A stretch of 64,000 bases of DNA, taken from NCBI GenBank assembly GCA_002709225.1, contig PAQH01000008.1, forward strand, positions 71,946 to 135,945, given 5' to 3'. The DNA comes from Planctomycetaceae bacterium (GTDB lineage Bacteria; Planctomycetota; Planctomycetia; Pirellulales; Pirellulaceae). Of this stretch, positions 25,578 through 35,726 are shown in pieces; position 1 is the stretch's first letter, and each line of letters starts with the position of its first letter. The notes beneath the pieces were generated by a model. It did no database searches. It was not told the origin of the DNA and saw only the letters and a program-made list of their open reading frames with translations. The position numbers and the translations under genes were made by a program.

Positions 25578-26096
25578 ATGGAAGGGAGTGCAAAACGACT
25601 GCTGGAAACTCGCCTATTTCATGTCATCCGTCGCGAACAGCAATTCAATGACGGAACTCGCACAACTCGGGAGATCATCTGTCACCCGGGAGCGGTCACC
25701 ATCGTCCCGGTCATCGATGATGAACACGTCTGCCTGATCCGAAACTTTCGTATCTCTGTCGAAAAAACACTGATCGAACTTCCGGCAGGCACGCTTGAAC
25801 CGGGTGAGACCCCGGAGCAAACAGCGGTCCGAGAACTAGAAGAAGAAACCGGGTTTCGAACTAGCGAGTTGAAGCCGCTGCACTCATTTTTTCTGTCACC
25901 CGGAATCCTGAACGAACAGATGCACCTCTTTGTAGCCACCAATCTGACTCCGGGTCCTGCGCGGCGGGAACCTGGTGAACAAATCGAAAACTACGTTGTT
26001 ACGTGGGACGAGGCCATGAAAATGGCTTGCGACGGCACCATACAAGACGCAAAGACTCTGGTTGGCCTGCTGCTGTATGATCACGTGCGCCGCTAA
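25578..26096 (+). CDS. Nudix hydrolase, ADP-ribose pyrophosphatase-like
   Basis: Nudix protein of 172 residues. The Nudix box GTLEPGETPEQTAVRELEEETGF (first and last halves GTLEPGETPEQ and RELEEETGF, residues 71-93) matches Gx5Ex7REUxEExGU exactly. The preceding VCLIRNFR and ELPAG are the ADP-ribose pyrophosphatase signatures, and a helical tail ends the protein. It likely hydrolyses ADP-ribose or a related nucleoside diphosphate sugar. ATG 25578 has GAAGG about 9 nt upstream; the frame is open 48 codons further 5' without similarity. The next gene begins 46 nt downstream, so the two may be cotranscribed. Confidence 0.92.
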   Translation: MEGSAKRLLETRLFHVIRREQQFNDGTRTTREIICHPGAVTIVPVIDDEHVCLIRNFRISVEKTLIELPAGTLEPGETPEQTAVRELEEETGFRTSELKPLHSFFLSPGILNEQMHLFVATNLTPGPARREPGEQIENYVVTWDEAMKMACDGTIQDAKTLVGLLLYDHVRR

Positions 26097-26142
26097 ATAA
26101 CTCCAAGGGATGCTCCGCGTACTCGCAGCATCAAAGGGTACT

Positions 26143-29100
26143 ATGCTCAATCCCCAGCAATCATCCAGCAACGGCTTTTTCACATCGGGTCGTGTTATTT
26201 TTGCGATCGCCTTCATAGCTGGCGGAATCATCGCTTATCGGTTCATTCGCCCTCCCACCCCAGCACCTTCAACACGGCTCTCCGCTGAGTCAATTCGTGA
26301 ATTAATCAACCTTAGAAACGTTGGCATTGCCCATCTGGAGAACGATGACTTTGAGCCAGCCGAACAAGCATTCCGTAAGATTGTAGAGCTGGCCCCCGAC
26401 GAAAAAATGGGTTGGTGGAACCTGGCAATTTGTACATTGAAACAAATTGCTCAAGTACGCGACAGAGTAAAAAATGAACCACCAGTAGCGCGGGACGCGG
26501 CGATCTCCAAAGCGGTCGATGCGGCAAATATTGCCTTACAACAGTTGCTAGCGCGCGAACCTCAGTCCCCAACAGCATACTTTCTGGCAGCGCAACTGGC
26601 CTTGGAACTAAGTACCACCCCAGATTTCGAACATGATCCCGCAGCCAGAAAAGCCTACGAACATCTCTGCAAAGCCATGTCACTGGACTCAAGCAAGCAA
26701 AACATTGCGATTCGCTATGCCCTGTTTAATCCGTATGAAAATGCATTGCGTTCGGTCCAGGACGCCACCATTGTTTCACAAATGCGTAGTGCTCTGCGCG
26801 AGGCATTCGAGGCACAACCCGACAACCTGATCTTGCTTCGCTACCAACTTCTGGACCAAAGCCACACGGAAGATCCGGAAATCGCAACAACAGTACAGCA
26901 TGCGAAAACGGCCTGTGGGCCATTAAAACGTGCTCAAGGGAAACGATTGGCGTTCGATCCAATCAAGATGCTCGACGCCATCGTCACCGCTGCCCAAGAA
27001 AATGATTGGAAAACCGTCAACAGCCTGACATTTCCATTTACCAATCGAATCAACAAAGCGGAATTCAATGGCGCTGATTTGAAACGCTGTACTCCGGACA
27101 CTTTGGAATTTGTTGTTTTTGATTTCAGCCAGTCGTTCTATCGAAGCAATCCACCACCTCCAACTGAGCAAGAACCACCACTAGATATTCGCTTCCAGCC
27201 ACAAGCAGCACAGGAAGCCTTGCAAACGCTAGTCGATGGCCGACAGATACGACTCGTCGATTTTGATCTCGATGACCGTGTGGATGTGGCTGTTCTAAGG
27301 AAAGAGTCGCTCGATATCTTTGTACAGAATCCCGCGGACACGTCATGGAGTTTGCTGGGAAGTACTTCTATTCCCACGGGTACGCGTGGTTTTCTTGAGG
27401 CCGACTTATTTCTCGCAGACAAGGCAGGTTCACCCACCGCACCCGAACGACCAGGCATTCCGGATAGCCGCCATAGTCACTATATGGGATTCGTCGTCTA
27501 CGGAGACAATGGGGTAAGTATCCTCCGGAATAACCTCGACCAAAATCTGACGTCTCCGATTCTGATTGAAATCGATCAGAGTGAAGACTTTCGCGCGCTA
27601 CGACAGGTACAGGCTGTTGCCGCAATCGATATTGAACACGATGGCGATCTCGACCTGATCGTATCCGCTCACGATGGCATTTCAATTTGGTCCAATCACG
27701 GAGAAACCATCGCCTTCGAAAACCTGACTGAATTCTCCAGAATCCCGGAACAAAGTAGTATCTTCACTTCCCTGATCGTAGTGGACTGGGACCGGGACAT
27801 GGATCTCGACGTGGTGCTGGGAAGCCCTGACTCTCAAACATCTGGCTACCTGGAAAACATCCTGCACGGTCGTTTCGTCTGGCAACCGTTTGAGGCTGAC
27901 TTCAAAGCGACTCACTCCGGCCAACAGTTGTCTCTACTGGAAAGTGACGGTAATGCTTCGTGGGATCTCGTAGCCAGTGGACCTGATGGCGTCCGACTCC
28001 TGAAAACCTCGACCGTCGGCAACGTCCGCCATAAAGCGAGTCTGTCGCTGAGTCCCAAGGCATGCGACGGAACTCTGGTCTGGGATTGTGACAACGATGG
28101 GTCATCAGACCTCCTACTGTGGGCCAGCGACGGACTGGAGATTTTGCGTGGACAGACAAACGGCGAGGCGTATCGGCCTCTAGAAGGCGTAGCAGCATTA
28201 GTCAAACAACCGGTAATTAGTTGTGACACTGCCGACATAGATAACGATGGCGACCTCGATCTGGCGGTGCTAACAGACGAGGGTATTGTGCTGTTTCAAA
28301 ATGAGGGCGGTAATCAGAACAACTGGATTGCCATCAATGTGCGCGGCATCATCGATATCGGGCGGATGAACCACTACGGCTATGGCACACTTCTTGAAGT
28401 CAAATCGAATGGTCGCTACCAAGCCCAAGTTGTCGCGCGGAGGACTAGCCATTTCGGAATTGGCAAGCAATCCGCAGCAGATGTCTTACGCGTACTGTCG
28501 ACCACTGGTGTTCCGCAAAATCGGGTTCGCGTGAAAGCGAATCAACTGGTTCACGAGAAAATGGTCCAAAAGACATCTTGTCCTTATGCCTACACATGGA
28601 ATGGCACTGAATTTGTGTTTCTAACCGACTTACTCTGGGCAGCGCCTCTGGGACTACAAACTGCGGAAGGCACGCTGGCACCTTCAAGACCCTGGGAACA
28701 CTTGCTGATAGAAGGCAAGAACCTTCAGCTGCGCGACGGATCCTACTGGATACAAATCACCGAAGAACTCTGGGAAACCGCTTACTTAGATGAAGTCCGC
28801 CTGATCGCCATCGACCATCCGCAGAACACCGAAATCTACACCAATGAGAAAGTCGGGCCGCCAACCATTGCCAAACCTCATATCCATACTGTCCGCCAGC
28901 GTAGGCTCCCCGAACTTGCCACCGATTCGCAAGGACGCGACGTCAAAGACATTATCGAAAAACGCGATGGACGCTATCTACAGGGTTTCAATGGCCGCTT
29001 TCGTAAGGGACTCGTTTCGGAACACTATCTAGAACTCAATCTAGGCAAGTTGGAGTCGCCTGAAAAAATCACGCTGTTCTTGACAGGCTGGATCAACCCA

Positions 29101-29868
29101 ACCGACATCTCAAGTAATGTCGGTATCGCGCAGGACCCACAACTAAACGCCCCGCGCCCCCCTGCAATAGAAGTCGTCGATAAGCATGGAATCTGGTGCG
29201 AAACAATTCCCTTCACAGGATTCCCTGGTGGAAAAACAAAGACAATTGCGATTGATTTGTCGAACGCGTTCTTGTGCGACGACTACCGCTTGAGGATCGT
29301 AACGAGCCAGGAGATCTGCTGGGATGAGGTATTTTTCTCTGTCGATGAAGAACCCGTGTCCATTCATCAAGTTCCACTGGAACTACGATCCGCTGATTTG
29401 CATTTTCGTGGTTTTTCGCGACGCATTCCTCACCCCGGTAACGGACCTGAAAACTACGACTACCAGAATGTCAGCCGGGCACCCAAATGGGCACCATTGC
29501 ATGGCCGGTTCACCCGCTATGGTGATGTTCGCGAGTTATTACAGGCCACCGACAACCGCCTCGCAGTACTCGGTAGTGGAGATGAAGTCACATTGGAATT
29601 TGCGGGGACTGACAAACCACCGCCAGATGGATGGAGACGTGACTTCGTGCTCTACAACGCCGGCTGGGATAAGGACGGCGATTTGAACACCATTCTCGGT
29701 CAATCATCAGAACCACTGCCATTTCAAGAGATGTCTTCTTACCCCTACCCACCTCACGAAGGACTTCCAGACGAACCCCTTTATCGAGATTATCTCGACC
29801 GTTACCAGACCCGCCGACAGGATCTTTCCGCGTTCTGGAAGTGGGTTCAACGATATCGCGCCGAATAA
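26143..29868 (+). CDS. Large exported TPR / FG-GAP (VCBS) repeat protein
   Basis: Protein of 1241 residues. A membrane segment lies at about residues 15-31 (ending FIAGGIIAYRF), followed by TPR-like repeats from about 55 to 260. The middle holds at least five calcium-loop repeats of the FG-GAP/VCBS type: DFDLDDRVDVAVL, DIEHDGDLDLIV, DWDRDMDLDVVLG, DCDNDGSSDLLLW and DIDNDGDLDLAVL. An ASPIC/UnbV-like segment (GYGTLLEVKSNGRY) ends the propeller. The last 440 residues form a beta-rich domain beginning CPYAYTWNGTEFVFLTDLLW. ATG 26143 has AAGGG 5 nt upstream and is preferred to ATG 26110. Such proteins are common in planctomycetes and are thought to act outside the cytoplasmic membrane; function unknown. 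Confidence 0.88.
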   Translation: MLNPQQSSSNGFFTSGRVIFAIAFIAGGIIAYRFIRPPTPAPSTRLSAESIRELINLRNVGIAHLENDDFEPAEQAFRKIVELAPDEKMGWWNLAICTLKQIAQVRDRVKNEPPVARDAAISKAVDAANIALQQLLAREPQSPTAYFLAAQLALELSTTPDFEHDPAARKAYEHLCKAMSLDSSKQNIAIRYALFNPYENALRSVQDATIVSQMRSALREAFEAQPDNLILLRYQLLDQSHTEDPEIATTVQHAKTACGPLKRAQGKRLAFDPIKMLDAIVTAAQENDWKTVNSLTFPFTNRINKAEFNGADLKRCTPDTLEFVVFDFSQSFYRSNPPPPTEQEPPLDIRFQPQAAQEALQTLVDGRQIRLVDFDLDDRVDVAVLRKESLDIFVQNPADTSWSLLGSTSIPTGTRGFLEADLFLADKAGSPTAPERPGIPDSRHSHYMGFVVYGDNGVSILRNNLDQNLTSPILIEIDQSEDFRALRQVQAVAAIDIEHDGDLDLIVSAHDGISIWSNHGETIAFENLTEFSRIPEQSSIFTSLIVVDWDRDMDLDVVLGSPDSQTSGYLENILHGRFVWQPFEADFKATHSGQQLSLLESDGNASWDLVASGPDGVRLLKTSTVGNVRHKASLSLSPKACDGTLVWDCDNDGSSDLLLWASDGLEILRGQTNGEAYRPLEGVAALVKQPVISCDTADIDNDGDLDLAVLTDEGIVLFQNEGGNQNNWIAINVRGIIDIGRMNHYGYGTLLEVKSNGRYQAQVVARRTSHFGIGKQSAADVLRVLSTTGVPQNRVRVKANQLVHEKMVQKTSCPYAYTWNGTEFVFLTDLLWAAPLGLQTAEGTLAPSRPWEHLLIEGKNLQLRDGSYWIQITEELWETAYLDEVRLIAIDHPQNTEIYTNEKVGPPTIAKPHIHTVRQRRLPELATDSQGRDVKDIIEKRDGRYLQGFNGRFRKGLVSEHYLELNLGKLESPEKITLFLTGWINPTDISSNVGIAQDPQLNAPRPPAIEVVDKHGIWCETIPFTGFPGGKTKTIAIDLSNAFLCDDYRLRIVTSQEICWDEVFFSVDEEPVSIHQVPLELRSADLHFRGFSRRIPHPGNGPENYDYQNVSRAPKWAPLHGRFTRYGDVRELLQATDNRLAVLGSGDEVTLEFAGTDKPPPDGWRRDFVLYNAGWDKDGDLNTILGQSSEPLPFQEMSSYPYPPHEGLPDEPLYRDYLDRYQTRRQDLSAFWKWVQRYRAE

Positions 29869-30130
29869 TATGCAACACGCCGCAACGTCGGTCGCGCAGC
29901 ACAAGTCACATTCCGTGGGCAGCCAGTTGATCTTGAACCGGCAACAACGCCACTACCGGTCTATCTCGTGCAGAACTCTCGCCAGGTCACCTCGCTTGCG
30001 ATTGCGAACAGCCTACCGTTAGCACCCCTTCACAGTTGGCTCGTTCAACCCACAGCTCGGGCGTCAACACGAACAGCCAACAACCCTAGTACTCCGGCGA
30101 CTCTTACCACTTGCTCACTACGGAGACACG

Positions 30131-31177
30131 ATGCCACGCTACAACCAACAGCAACTCCTGGAACTCTGCGAAACTGTCCTCAGACACCATGGAGCTACCA
30201 AACGGGAGTCCGAGATCGTGGGAAACCATCTGGTGGACGCCAACCTGGCAGGTCACGACTCACACGGAGTAATCCGGCTTCCTCAATACATCCAGGACAT
30301 CGAAGCTGGGCTCATTCGCCCTGGCGCAGCACACACTCTGTGCGCGCAAACGGAAACCACCGCGGTCATCGATGCAAATGCAGTTTTTGGACAAGTCGCC
30401 GGACATGATGCCACTCTGCTGGCTCGCGACAAAGCCCGTAAACGGGGCGTTGCCGCAGTCACCGTACGGCGTTCGAATCACACAGGCCGTTTGGGGACGT
30501 ACGGAGAGATGCTCGCAGCTGAAAATATGCTCAGCATTGTCATGGTAAACGGAGGTGGACGTGGACAATGGGTCGCACCATTCGGTGGACGACAGCGAAG
30601 ACTCAGCACCAATCCCATGGTTATCGCCGCCCCCTCCCCGGGTCACTTTCCATTGTTGCTGGACATGAGCTCATGTGTCGCACCCGAAGGAAAGGTCCGC
30701 AATTACTTGCAACGTGGTGAACGTGTACCTGCCGGCTGGCTGGTCGACGCCGATGGTCGCGAAACAACAGATCCACACGCGTTGTACACGGCGAACCCAG
30801 CCGCGCTCCTCCCATTGGGGGGATCAGCTGGACATAAAGGTTTCGGGTTAGCGGTCATGATCGACGTTCTCGCTGGAGCTCTCTCCGGTGCTGGGTGCAG
30901 TCGCGAAGAAACGGCGAGTGACCAAGGATCTGGTCACAGCGGATTGTTGATTATCGCGCTTGACATCACTTGTTTTCAAACAACGTCCGACTTCTTGGGA
31001 GAGCTAGAACCGCTCGTCAAACACCTCAAGACATGCCCACCAGCCGATGGTTTCACGGAAGTGCTAGTTCCAGGTGAGTCAGAATTCCGATGCCGCCAAC
31101 AACGACTCGAAGAAGGCCTTGATATCCCAGAAGACACCTGGTCCAAGATCACGCGTGTCGCACCACCGGTTAACTGA
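30131..31177 (+). CDS. Malate/L-lactate dehydrogenase (Ldh) family oxidoreductase
   Basis: Type-2 malate/lactate dehydrogenase family, 348 residues, a fold unrelated to classical LDH. The catalytic region AGHDSHGVIRLPQYI lies near residue 40, NHTGRLGTYGE near residue 118, STNPMVIAAPS near residue 160 and GHKGFGLAVMIDVLAGALSGAG near residue 235; the last two bind NAD(P). Substrates in the family include malate, lactate, ureidoglycolate, 2,3-diketogulonate and delta-1-piperideine-2-carboxylate, and I cannot tell which applies. ATG 30131 has GGAG 5 nt upstream. It is convergent with the ATP-grasp gene. Confidence 0.92.
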   Translation: MPRYNQQQLLELCETVLRHHGATKRESEIVGNHLVDANLAGHDSHGVIRLPQYIQDIEAGLIRPGAAHTLCAQTETTAVIDANAVFGQVAGHDATLLARDKARKRGVAAVTVRRSNHTGRLGTYGEMLAAENMLSIVMVNGGGRGQWVAPFGGRQRRLSTNPMVIAAPSPGHFPLLLDMSSCVAPEGKVRNYLQRGERVPAGWLVDADGRETTDPHALYTANPAALLPLGGSAGHKGFGLAVMIDVLAGALSGAGCSREETASDQGSGHSGLLIIALDITCFQTTSDFLGELEPLVKHLKTCPPADGFTEVLVPGESEFRCRQQRLEEGLDIPEDTWSKITRVAPPVN

Positions 31178-31211
31178 AACGTACGCGCAGTGTTTGCCAC
31201 AGGTACCACCA

Positions 31212-32234
31212 CTAGTGCCACTCAGGCTGATACCTGAGGCCGAGATTCAATATGCGTTGAATCAATCTTTCGTACGACATTCCGACTCGTTCGGCAGACT
31301 CCGCAAAATCTTCGCCAAATGACAGGTTCGGGTTCGGGTTCGCCTCCAACACGTAAACACGACCGTCATCAGTCATCCGCAGGTCCATACGAGCGTACCC
31401 ACTGAGACACAAGATACGGTACACGCGCTTGCATAGTCTAGAAATCCGATCGACAGTGCTCACCGGCAGATTATCCGCTGCTTCCGTAACGATGCCCAGC
31501 TCCTTTTGATGCTCAGAATCCCACTTCACTCGTCGCGTCGCGATGTTTGGGACTCCGGGAGGCAGGTTACGAAACAACATCTCCCAAACAGGAAAAGTCT
31601 GCAAACGTTGATTTCCAATTACTCCAACATAGAGTTCACGCCCCTCAATGTATTCCTCAACAAGCGCATCAGTACCAAGTTCTTCATGAACATAATTCAC
31701 TCTTCGCTTGAGCTCATCTCCGTTGCGAACTACCGACTCCTTGCTAATCCCCAACGAGGCGTCTTCAATGACGGACTTGACAAGCAATGGATAGACATAG
31801 CGTCGCAGTGTTTTGACCTTTTTTCCCTTTTGAAAGAGGGAAAATTTGGGCGTTGCAACGCGATGATAGGAGAGCAGCTTCTTGCTTAGCGCCTTATCGT
31901 GTGCCAGCAGTAGGCCGCGTGGATTACAGCCTGTATAAGCTTGTTTCATCAGCTCGAGGTAGGCCACCACGTGTTGATCGTAAATCGCAACACCGTGAAA
32001 TTCCTCGAGCAAATTGAATGCCACTTGCGGCTGAAAATCGAGCAACGTCTTGCGGATAATTCCTAAGTCATCGGCTACACCCAGCGGCACAACCTCATGC
32101 CCCATTTCCTTCAACGAAGTAACAACATCGAACTCGGTTTTCCACTGGACGATCTCGTCTTCCGTGAATCCTTCCATACTTGCTGGAGGCACCAAATCAC
32201 GGTCCATAAGAACCACGACGCGCAGCTTCTTCAT
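31212..32234 (-). CDS. ATP-grasp ligase, D-Ala-D-Ala-ligase-like
   Basis: ATP-grasp protein of 340 residues. It begins with a Rossmann-like preATP-grasp domain (LRVVVLMDRDLVPPAS) and ends with the Mg-ATP motif ARMDLRMTDDGRVYVLEANPNPNLS (split ARMDLRMTDDG and YVLEANPNPNLS), with the lysine/large-loop motif YPLLVKSVIEDASLGIS in between and VEEYIEGRELYVGV as the grasp strand. It resembles D-alanine-D-alanine ligase but lacks the usual Ddl N-terminal motifs and is not beside mur genes. ATG 32234 has an AGGGG site 4 nt upstream. It sits 150 bp downstream of a zinc metallopeptidase gene on the same strand, a pairing that suggests a joint peptide-making or peptide-trimming role (inference). Confidence 0.85.
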   Translation of the reverse strand: MKKLRVVVLMDRDLVPPASMEGFTEDEIVQWKTEFDVVTSLKEMGHEVVPLGVADDLGIIRKTLLDFQPQVAFNLLEEFHGVAIYDQHVVAYLELMKQAYTGCNPRGLLLAHDKALSKKLLSYHRVATPKFSLFQKGKKVKTLRRYVYPLLVKSVIEDASLGISKESVVRNGDELKRRVNYVHEELGTDALVEEYIEGRELYVGVIGNQRLQTFPVWEMLFRNLPPGVPNIATRRVKWDSEHQKELGIVTEAADNLPVSTVDRISRLCKRVYRILCLSGYARMDLRMTDDGRVYVLEANPNPNLSFGEDFAESAERVGMSYERLIQRILNLGLRYQPEWH

Positions 32235-32384
32235 GTCACCCCTGAACTACGTGATCGGTCTTCTCGACCAACTTAGTAGAAACATGGCAGAAATCAGTTG
32301 AATGGACGGCAAATAGAACACGCCAACGGTATCACTCGCAACGTCTAATGCGTTCCTCATTATCCGACTAGTTCAAACAAACTA

Positions 32385-33479
32385 CTAGAGCGCCACTTTA
32401 TGATGTCCATGGTGCAAAATATTCATCGTCTGCACGGTCAGCATCGCTTGAGCGTCACGCTCCACTCGTTCGGGAGGCGATGCAATTCGCAGATTCAGTT
32501 CACGGCAACGATCAATCATCTCACTGATTATTTGATCAACCGTGTAACGGTACTGACCAGTCCAATGTGAAACAAGCTGGCGTAGCTCACGCCGGTGCTT
32601 TCTCAAGAAAGAAGCTGCCGCCATCTTCTTTGCATGTTCTGGTGCGTTCGAAAACAGTCTCAACAAATCTCGGTCGTAATAACTATCCTGTCCGATACCG
32701 TAACGGCTGCGTTTTTCTTCGTAATAGTCGCCCAGCGTCTTACGAATTCGAGGAACCGAATCGACGTGCTCGCGAGAACGCACTTTCGGCTTTTCACTCC
32801 GTATCTCTTGCAGTGTCGATTCGACGTACCGCAGTTTCTTGATCACTGGCCAGCCGGCATATTTCACGCGCCAGCCTGACCGCGGCTTGAGCCACACAGC
32901 AAACGTTTCTGCAAAATCCTCCGCCGGATGCGCCTGTGCATACCAACCCTCAAGATGGTGTACATAACTTCGACTGTACGGCTTCGGCTGATAATACTCT
33001 GGATACGTTTGCGAAGACCGACCGAACAAACGCTGCCAGGCGCGGCGCCGATGTAAAGCATACGCTGTATCAATCGCGTGCCCCGCTTCGTGCCGCAGGA
33101 TGCGCATACACTCGTGTTTTGTGCCCCCTTCGACCTCCAGCATCTGGTTCCGTTCCAACCGTGCAAGTCGTGGATGCGCCAAGAAAAACGGGATAGCGAT
33201 ACCCGGTACTCCTTCGGGTGAAAACCAGTCTTCGGAGAGCCAGCAATGGGGACGAAAACGCAAACCGCGCGCTGTCAGCTCCAGGTACAACTGATTGACA
33301 TACTTTTCCAGACGTGTGCCAGCAATACGCAGCTTGAGATCACAAATCCGATACTCCAGCAAAGCTGCGTCAGAGAGTCTCGACCAGGGCGGCTCTGCGG
33401 TCGCGGTAAATCGTCGTCCTTTTCCGTTTTTCGCCGTGGCAAGCGTTCCATTTCGCCCCATCAATCCACCCAGTTTCAC
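32385..33479 (-). CDS. Putative zinc metallopeptidase (HEAGH)
   Basis: Protein of 364 residues from GTG 33479 (ATG 33461 is the alternative, with a weak GGTGGA site). The zincin motif HEAGH is at about residues 130-134 in a helix, and HPAEDFAETFAVW at 184-196 supplies an acidic third ligand (Glu 187 or Glu 191). The surrounding sequence (WFSPEGVPGIAIPFFLAHPRL, YYQPKPYSRSYVHHLEGWYAQAH) matches a cytoplasmic putative zinc-binding peptidase family in my recollection, without known substrate; there is no signal peptide. Immediately downstream on the same strand is the ATP-grasp ligase. Rho lies upstream, also on the minus strand, about 190 bp away. Confidence 0.8.
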   Translation of the reverse strand: MKLGGLMGRNGTLATAKNGKGRRFTATAEPPWSRLSDAALLEYRICDLKLRIAGTRLEKYVNQLYLELTARGLRFRPHCWLSEDWFSPEGVPGIAIPFFLAHPRLARLERNQMLEVEGGTKHECMRILRHEAGHAIDTAYALHRRRAWQRLFGRSSQTYPEYYQPKPYSRSYVHHLEGWYAQAHPAEDFAETFAVWLKPRSGWRVKYAGWPVIKKLRYVESTLQEIRSEKPKVRSREHVDSVPRIRKTLGDYYEEKRSRYGIGQDSYYDRDLLRLFSNAPEHAKKMAAASFLRKHRRELRQLVSHWTGQYRYTVDQIISEMIDRCRELNLRIASPPERVERDAQAMLTVQTMNILHHGHHKVAL

Positions 33480-33667
33480 CCCGTTTTGAATCGCAGTAGT
33501 CTACATCCTCAGACATGTTACTACTTCAATAAGGTCGTTCAAGACGTCTTCTTACGGGAAGCGTTACAGGGTGGTCCAGATCAGAACATCGCACCCTGGA
33601 TGGCAGTCAGAACGCCCGGCAAATCAGGGGCCTGCGAGTCCGAGACAGCGTATTTACGGACCACCCG

Positions 33668-34930
33668 TTAACCGATATCAACGCTGGCAGCCCCGATCAG
33701 CTGGACAAATTCCTGGTTCGTTTTGAACCGTTCCAACTGACGCGTCAACTGTTCCATCGCGTCGACGTGGTGCATCGATGTCAAAGTCCGACGGAGTGCG
33801 GTTACAGCCCGAAGCGTATCGGGATCGTGCAATAATTCTTCGCGTCGCGTTCCAGACTGTGAAATATCAATCGAAGGCCAAACTCTCCGGTCGGCCAGTT
33901 TCTGATCAAGTACCAGCTCCATATTGCCGGTTCCCTTGAACTCCTGAAAAATCAATTCATCCATACGGCTTCCCGTATCGATCAGCGCAGTACCGATTAC
34001 AGTCAACGACCCACCCTCTTCAAACGCCCGCGCTGTAGCAAATAACTTCTTCGGCACATCCATAGCCTTGATATCAACGCCGCCGGACATCGTCCGGCCG
34101 GTATTACCAACCCATTTGTTGAATGCGCGAGCCAACCTGGTGATTGAATCCATCAACAAGAACACGTCTTTTCCCATCTCCGCGAGACGCTTACAGCGTT
34201 CCACAATCAACTGGGAAAGACGGATGTGGCTTTCAACATCCTGGTCCAAACTGCTGGCTACAACCTCACCGTTGACGTTCCGCCGCATATCGGTAACTTC
34301 TTCAGGGCGTTCGTCAATTAACAACACGATCAATGTCAGTTCCGGGTAGTTTTTTGCTATCCCTTGGCTGATGTGCTGTAGCATCACGGTCTTGCCAGTC
34401 CGAGGCGGCGCCACAATCAATGCGCGTTGCCCTTTCCCGAGAGGTGTCACCAGGTCCATTACGCGCGTTGTCAACGGTTCCGGCCCGGTTTCCAAACGCA
34501 ACCATTGCTCTGGATTGATCGGTGTGAGGTCTTCAAAACTCTTGACCGACACATACTCTTCCGGAGGCCCACCCTCCACATCCACAATCTCTCGCAATCG
34601 AGGACCTTGCTGCTTACGGGCTTGTTGTAAAATCCCACGAATCATGACACCGGGACGTAAACCAAGACGATCAATCATCGTACCCGGTACAAACGGGTCG
34701 CTGCGTTCTCGTGAATAGTTGTTTTGCGGGCTACGAAGAAAACCGTATCCATTGGGATGGAGTTCCAATAAACCATACCCAGCCGCGTTTGCTGTATCGT
34801 TACTGTCGTTGGACTGGTTTTCGTTACCCTGCCCACGACGGTTCGAATAATTCGGCCTCCGTCGGCGACGGTAGCGCCCGTTATTTCCTGACCTACCACC
34901 CGATCTGGTCCGTGGTCTTTTTTTCCCCAT
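33668..34930 (-). CDS. rho: Transcription termination factor Rho
   Basis: Hexameric RNA helicase that terminates transcription; 420 residues. An Arg/Asn/Gly-rich, low-complexity N-terminal extension of about 48 residues precedes the RNA-binding domain (GYGLLELHPNGYGFLR). The ATPase core has Walker A APPRTGKT at residues 174-181, Walker B VFLLMDSITRLARAFN near 256, and the Q/R-loop region GVDIKAMDVPKKLFATARAFEEGG near 300. Walker A differs from the Escherichia APPKAGKT. The C terminus ends TNQEFVQLIG. AAGG lies about 7 nt before ATG 34930. About 1 kb of noncoding DNA lies upstream and may hold a regulated leader. Confidence 0.97.
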   Translation of the reverse strand: MGKKRPRTRSGGRSGNNGRYRRRRRPNYSNRRGQGNENQSNDSNDTANAAGYGLLELHPNGYGFLRSPQNNYSRERSDPFVPGTMIDRLGLRPGVMIRGILQQARKQQGPRLREIVDVEGGPPEEYVSVKSFEDLTPINPEQWLRLETGPEPLTTRVMDLVTPLGKGQRALIVAPPRTGKTVMLQHISQGIAKNYPELTLIVLLIDERPEEVTDMRRNVNGEVVASSLDQDVESHIRLSQLIVERCKRLAEMGKDVFLLMDSITRLARAFNKWVGNTGRTMSGGVDIKAMDVPKKLFATARAFEEGGSLTVIGTALIDTGSRMDELIFQEFKGTGNMELVLDQKLADRRVWPSIDISQSGTRREELLHDPDTLRAVTALRRTLTSMHHVDAMEQLTRQLERFKTNQEFVQLIGAASVDIG

Positions 34931-35353
34931 GCCTCAACCTTGCAATCACACTTTTGTTACCGGAGCGTCGAGGGCGACCAGTTCGTCCCCGCGCCCAGCA
35001 CGTAAATAAACCCAATCTGTCAACACCGTACAGAAGCCGCCTGCACTAGCCATTCTCTGCTGTTACGCCACTGATCGAATACCCGGCTCCTACCCCTGCG
35101 CCGCGAGTACCGCTATTCCTGTGCTCCTGAAGTGCCTTTACTCCTGAAATATCCGAGTCCCTTGGAAACGGGCAAAACAAAATAGCGCCAACAACGACTG
35201 GGCGAAGGTACCACCCACGGATTCAGAAACGGCGGCGGTCAGAACCACTAACTAAGCGGGTATTTTCTCGTCAACCAACGTGATTTACAGCACTCAATGT
35301 GCTACTGCTGTTCTCTGCAAACTGCTAGTTCTAACGCTTCACTCGGCCACATT

Positions 35354-35373
35354 CGGCGAGTTCAATCTCGCCG
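35354..35373. promoter_or_regulatory. Stem-loop in the rho upstream region
   Basis: CGGCGAG (35354-35360), loop TTCAAT, CTCGCCG (35367-35373), perfect 7-bp stem. On the plus strand it is followed by CCTTGTTTAAC, a poor T tract, so terminator activity is doubtful. It lies about 420 bp upstream of the rho start. Confidence 0.35.
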
Positions 35374-35726
35374 CCTTGTTTAACAATGGCAGGGTAAAAC
35401 AGCAGCGATTCGAGCAAGCAATCGCAAGAATTCAAACAGAGAAGTGAAGCCTGACCGCGAATCCACAATCTGCTGAAACCGGAGCAGTCGGGAAAACCGA
35501 TACCTAAGCTAAGTGGGCCAGAATCACTTACATGCTAGACAAGAGCCAGCCACGTTCGACAAGCCCCCATCAACTATCGGCATCATACTAATGTGAACGC
35601 TGGTGTCAACCTGTTATTTCCCACCCAGGACCCAAGACCTGACAGCAGACTCCGGCCGCCAAACGCCTTGACCTGGTCGTATTTCCGCTGAATCACCGGC
35701 CCAAAATTAGTGAAAACGTCTTAACA

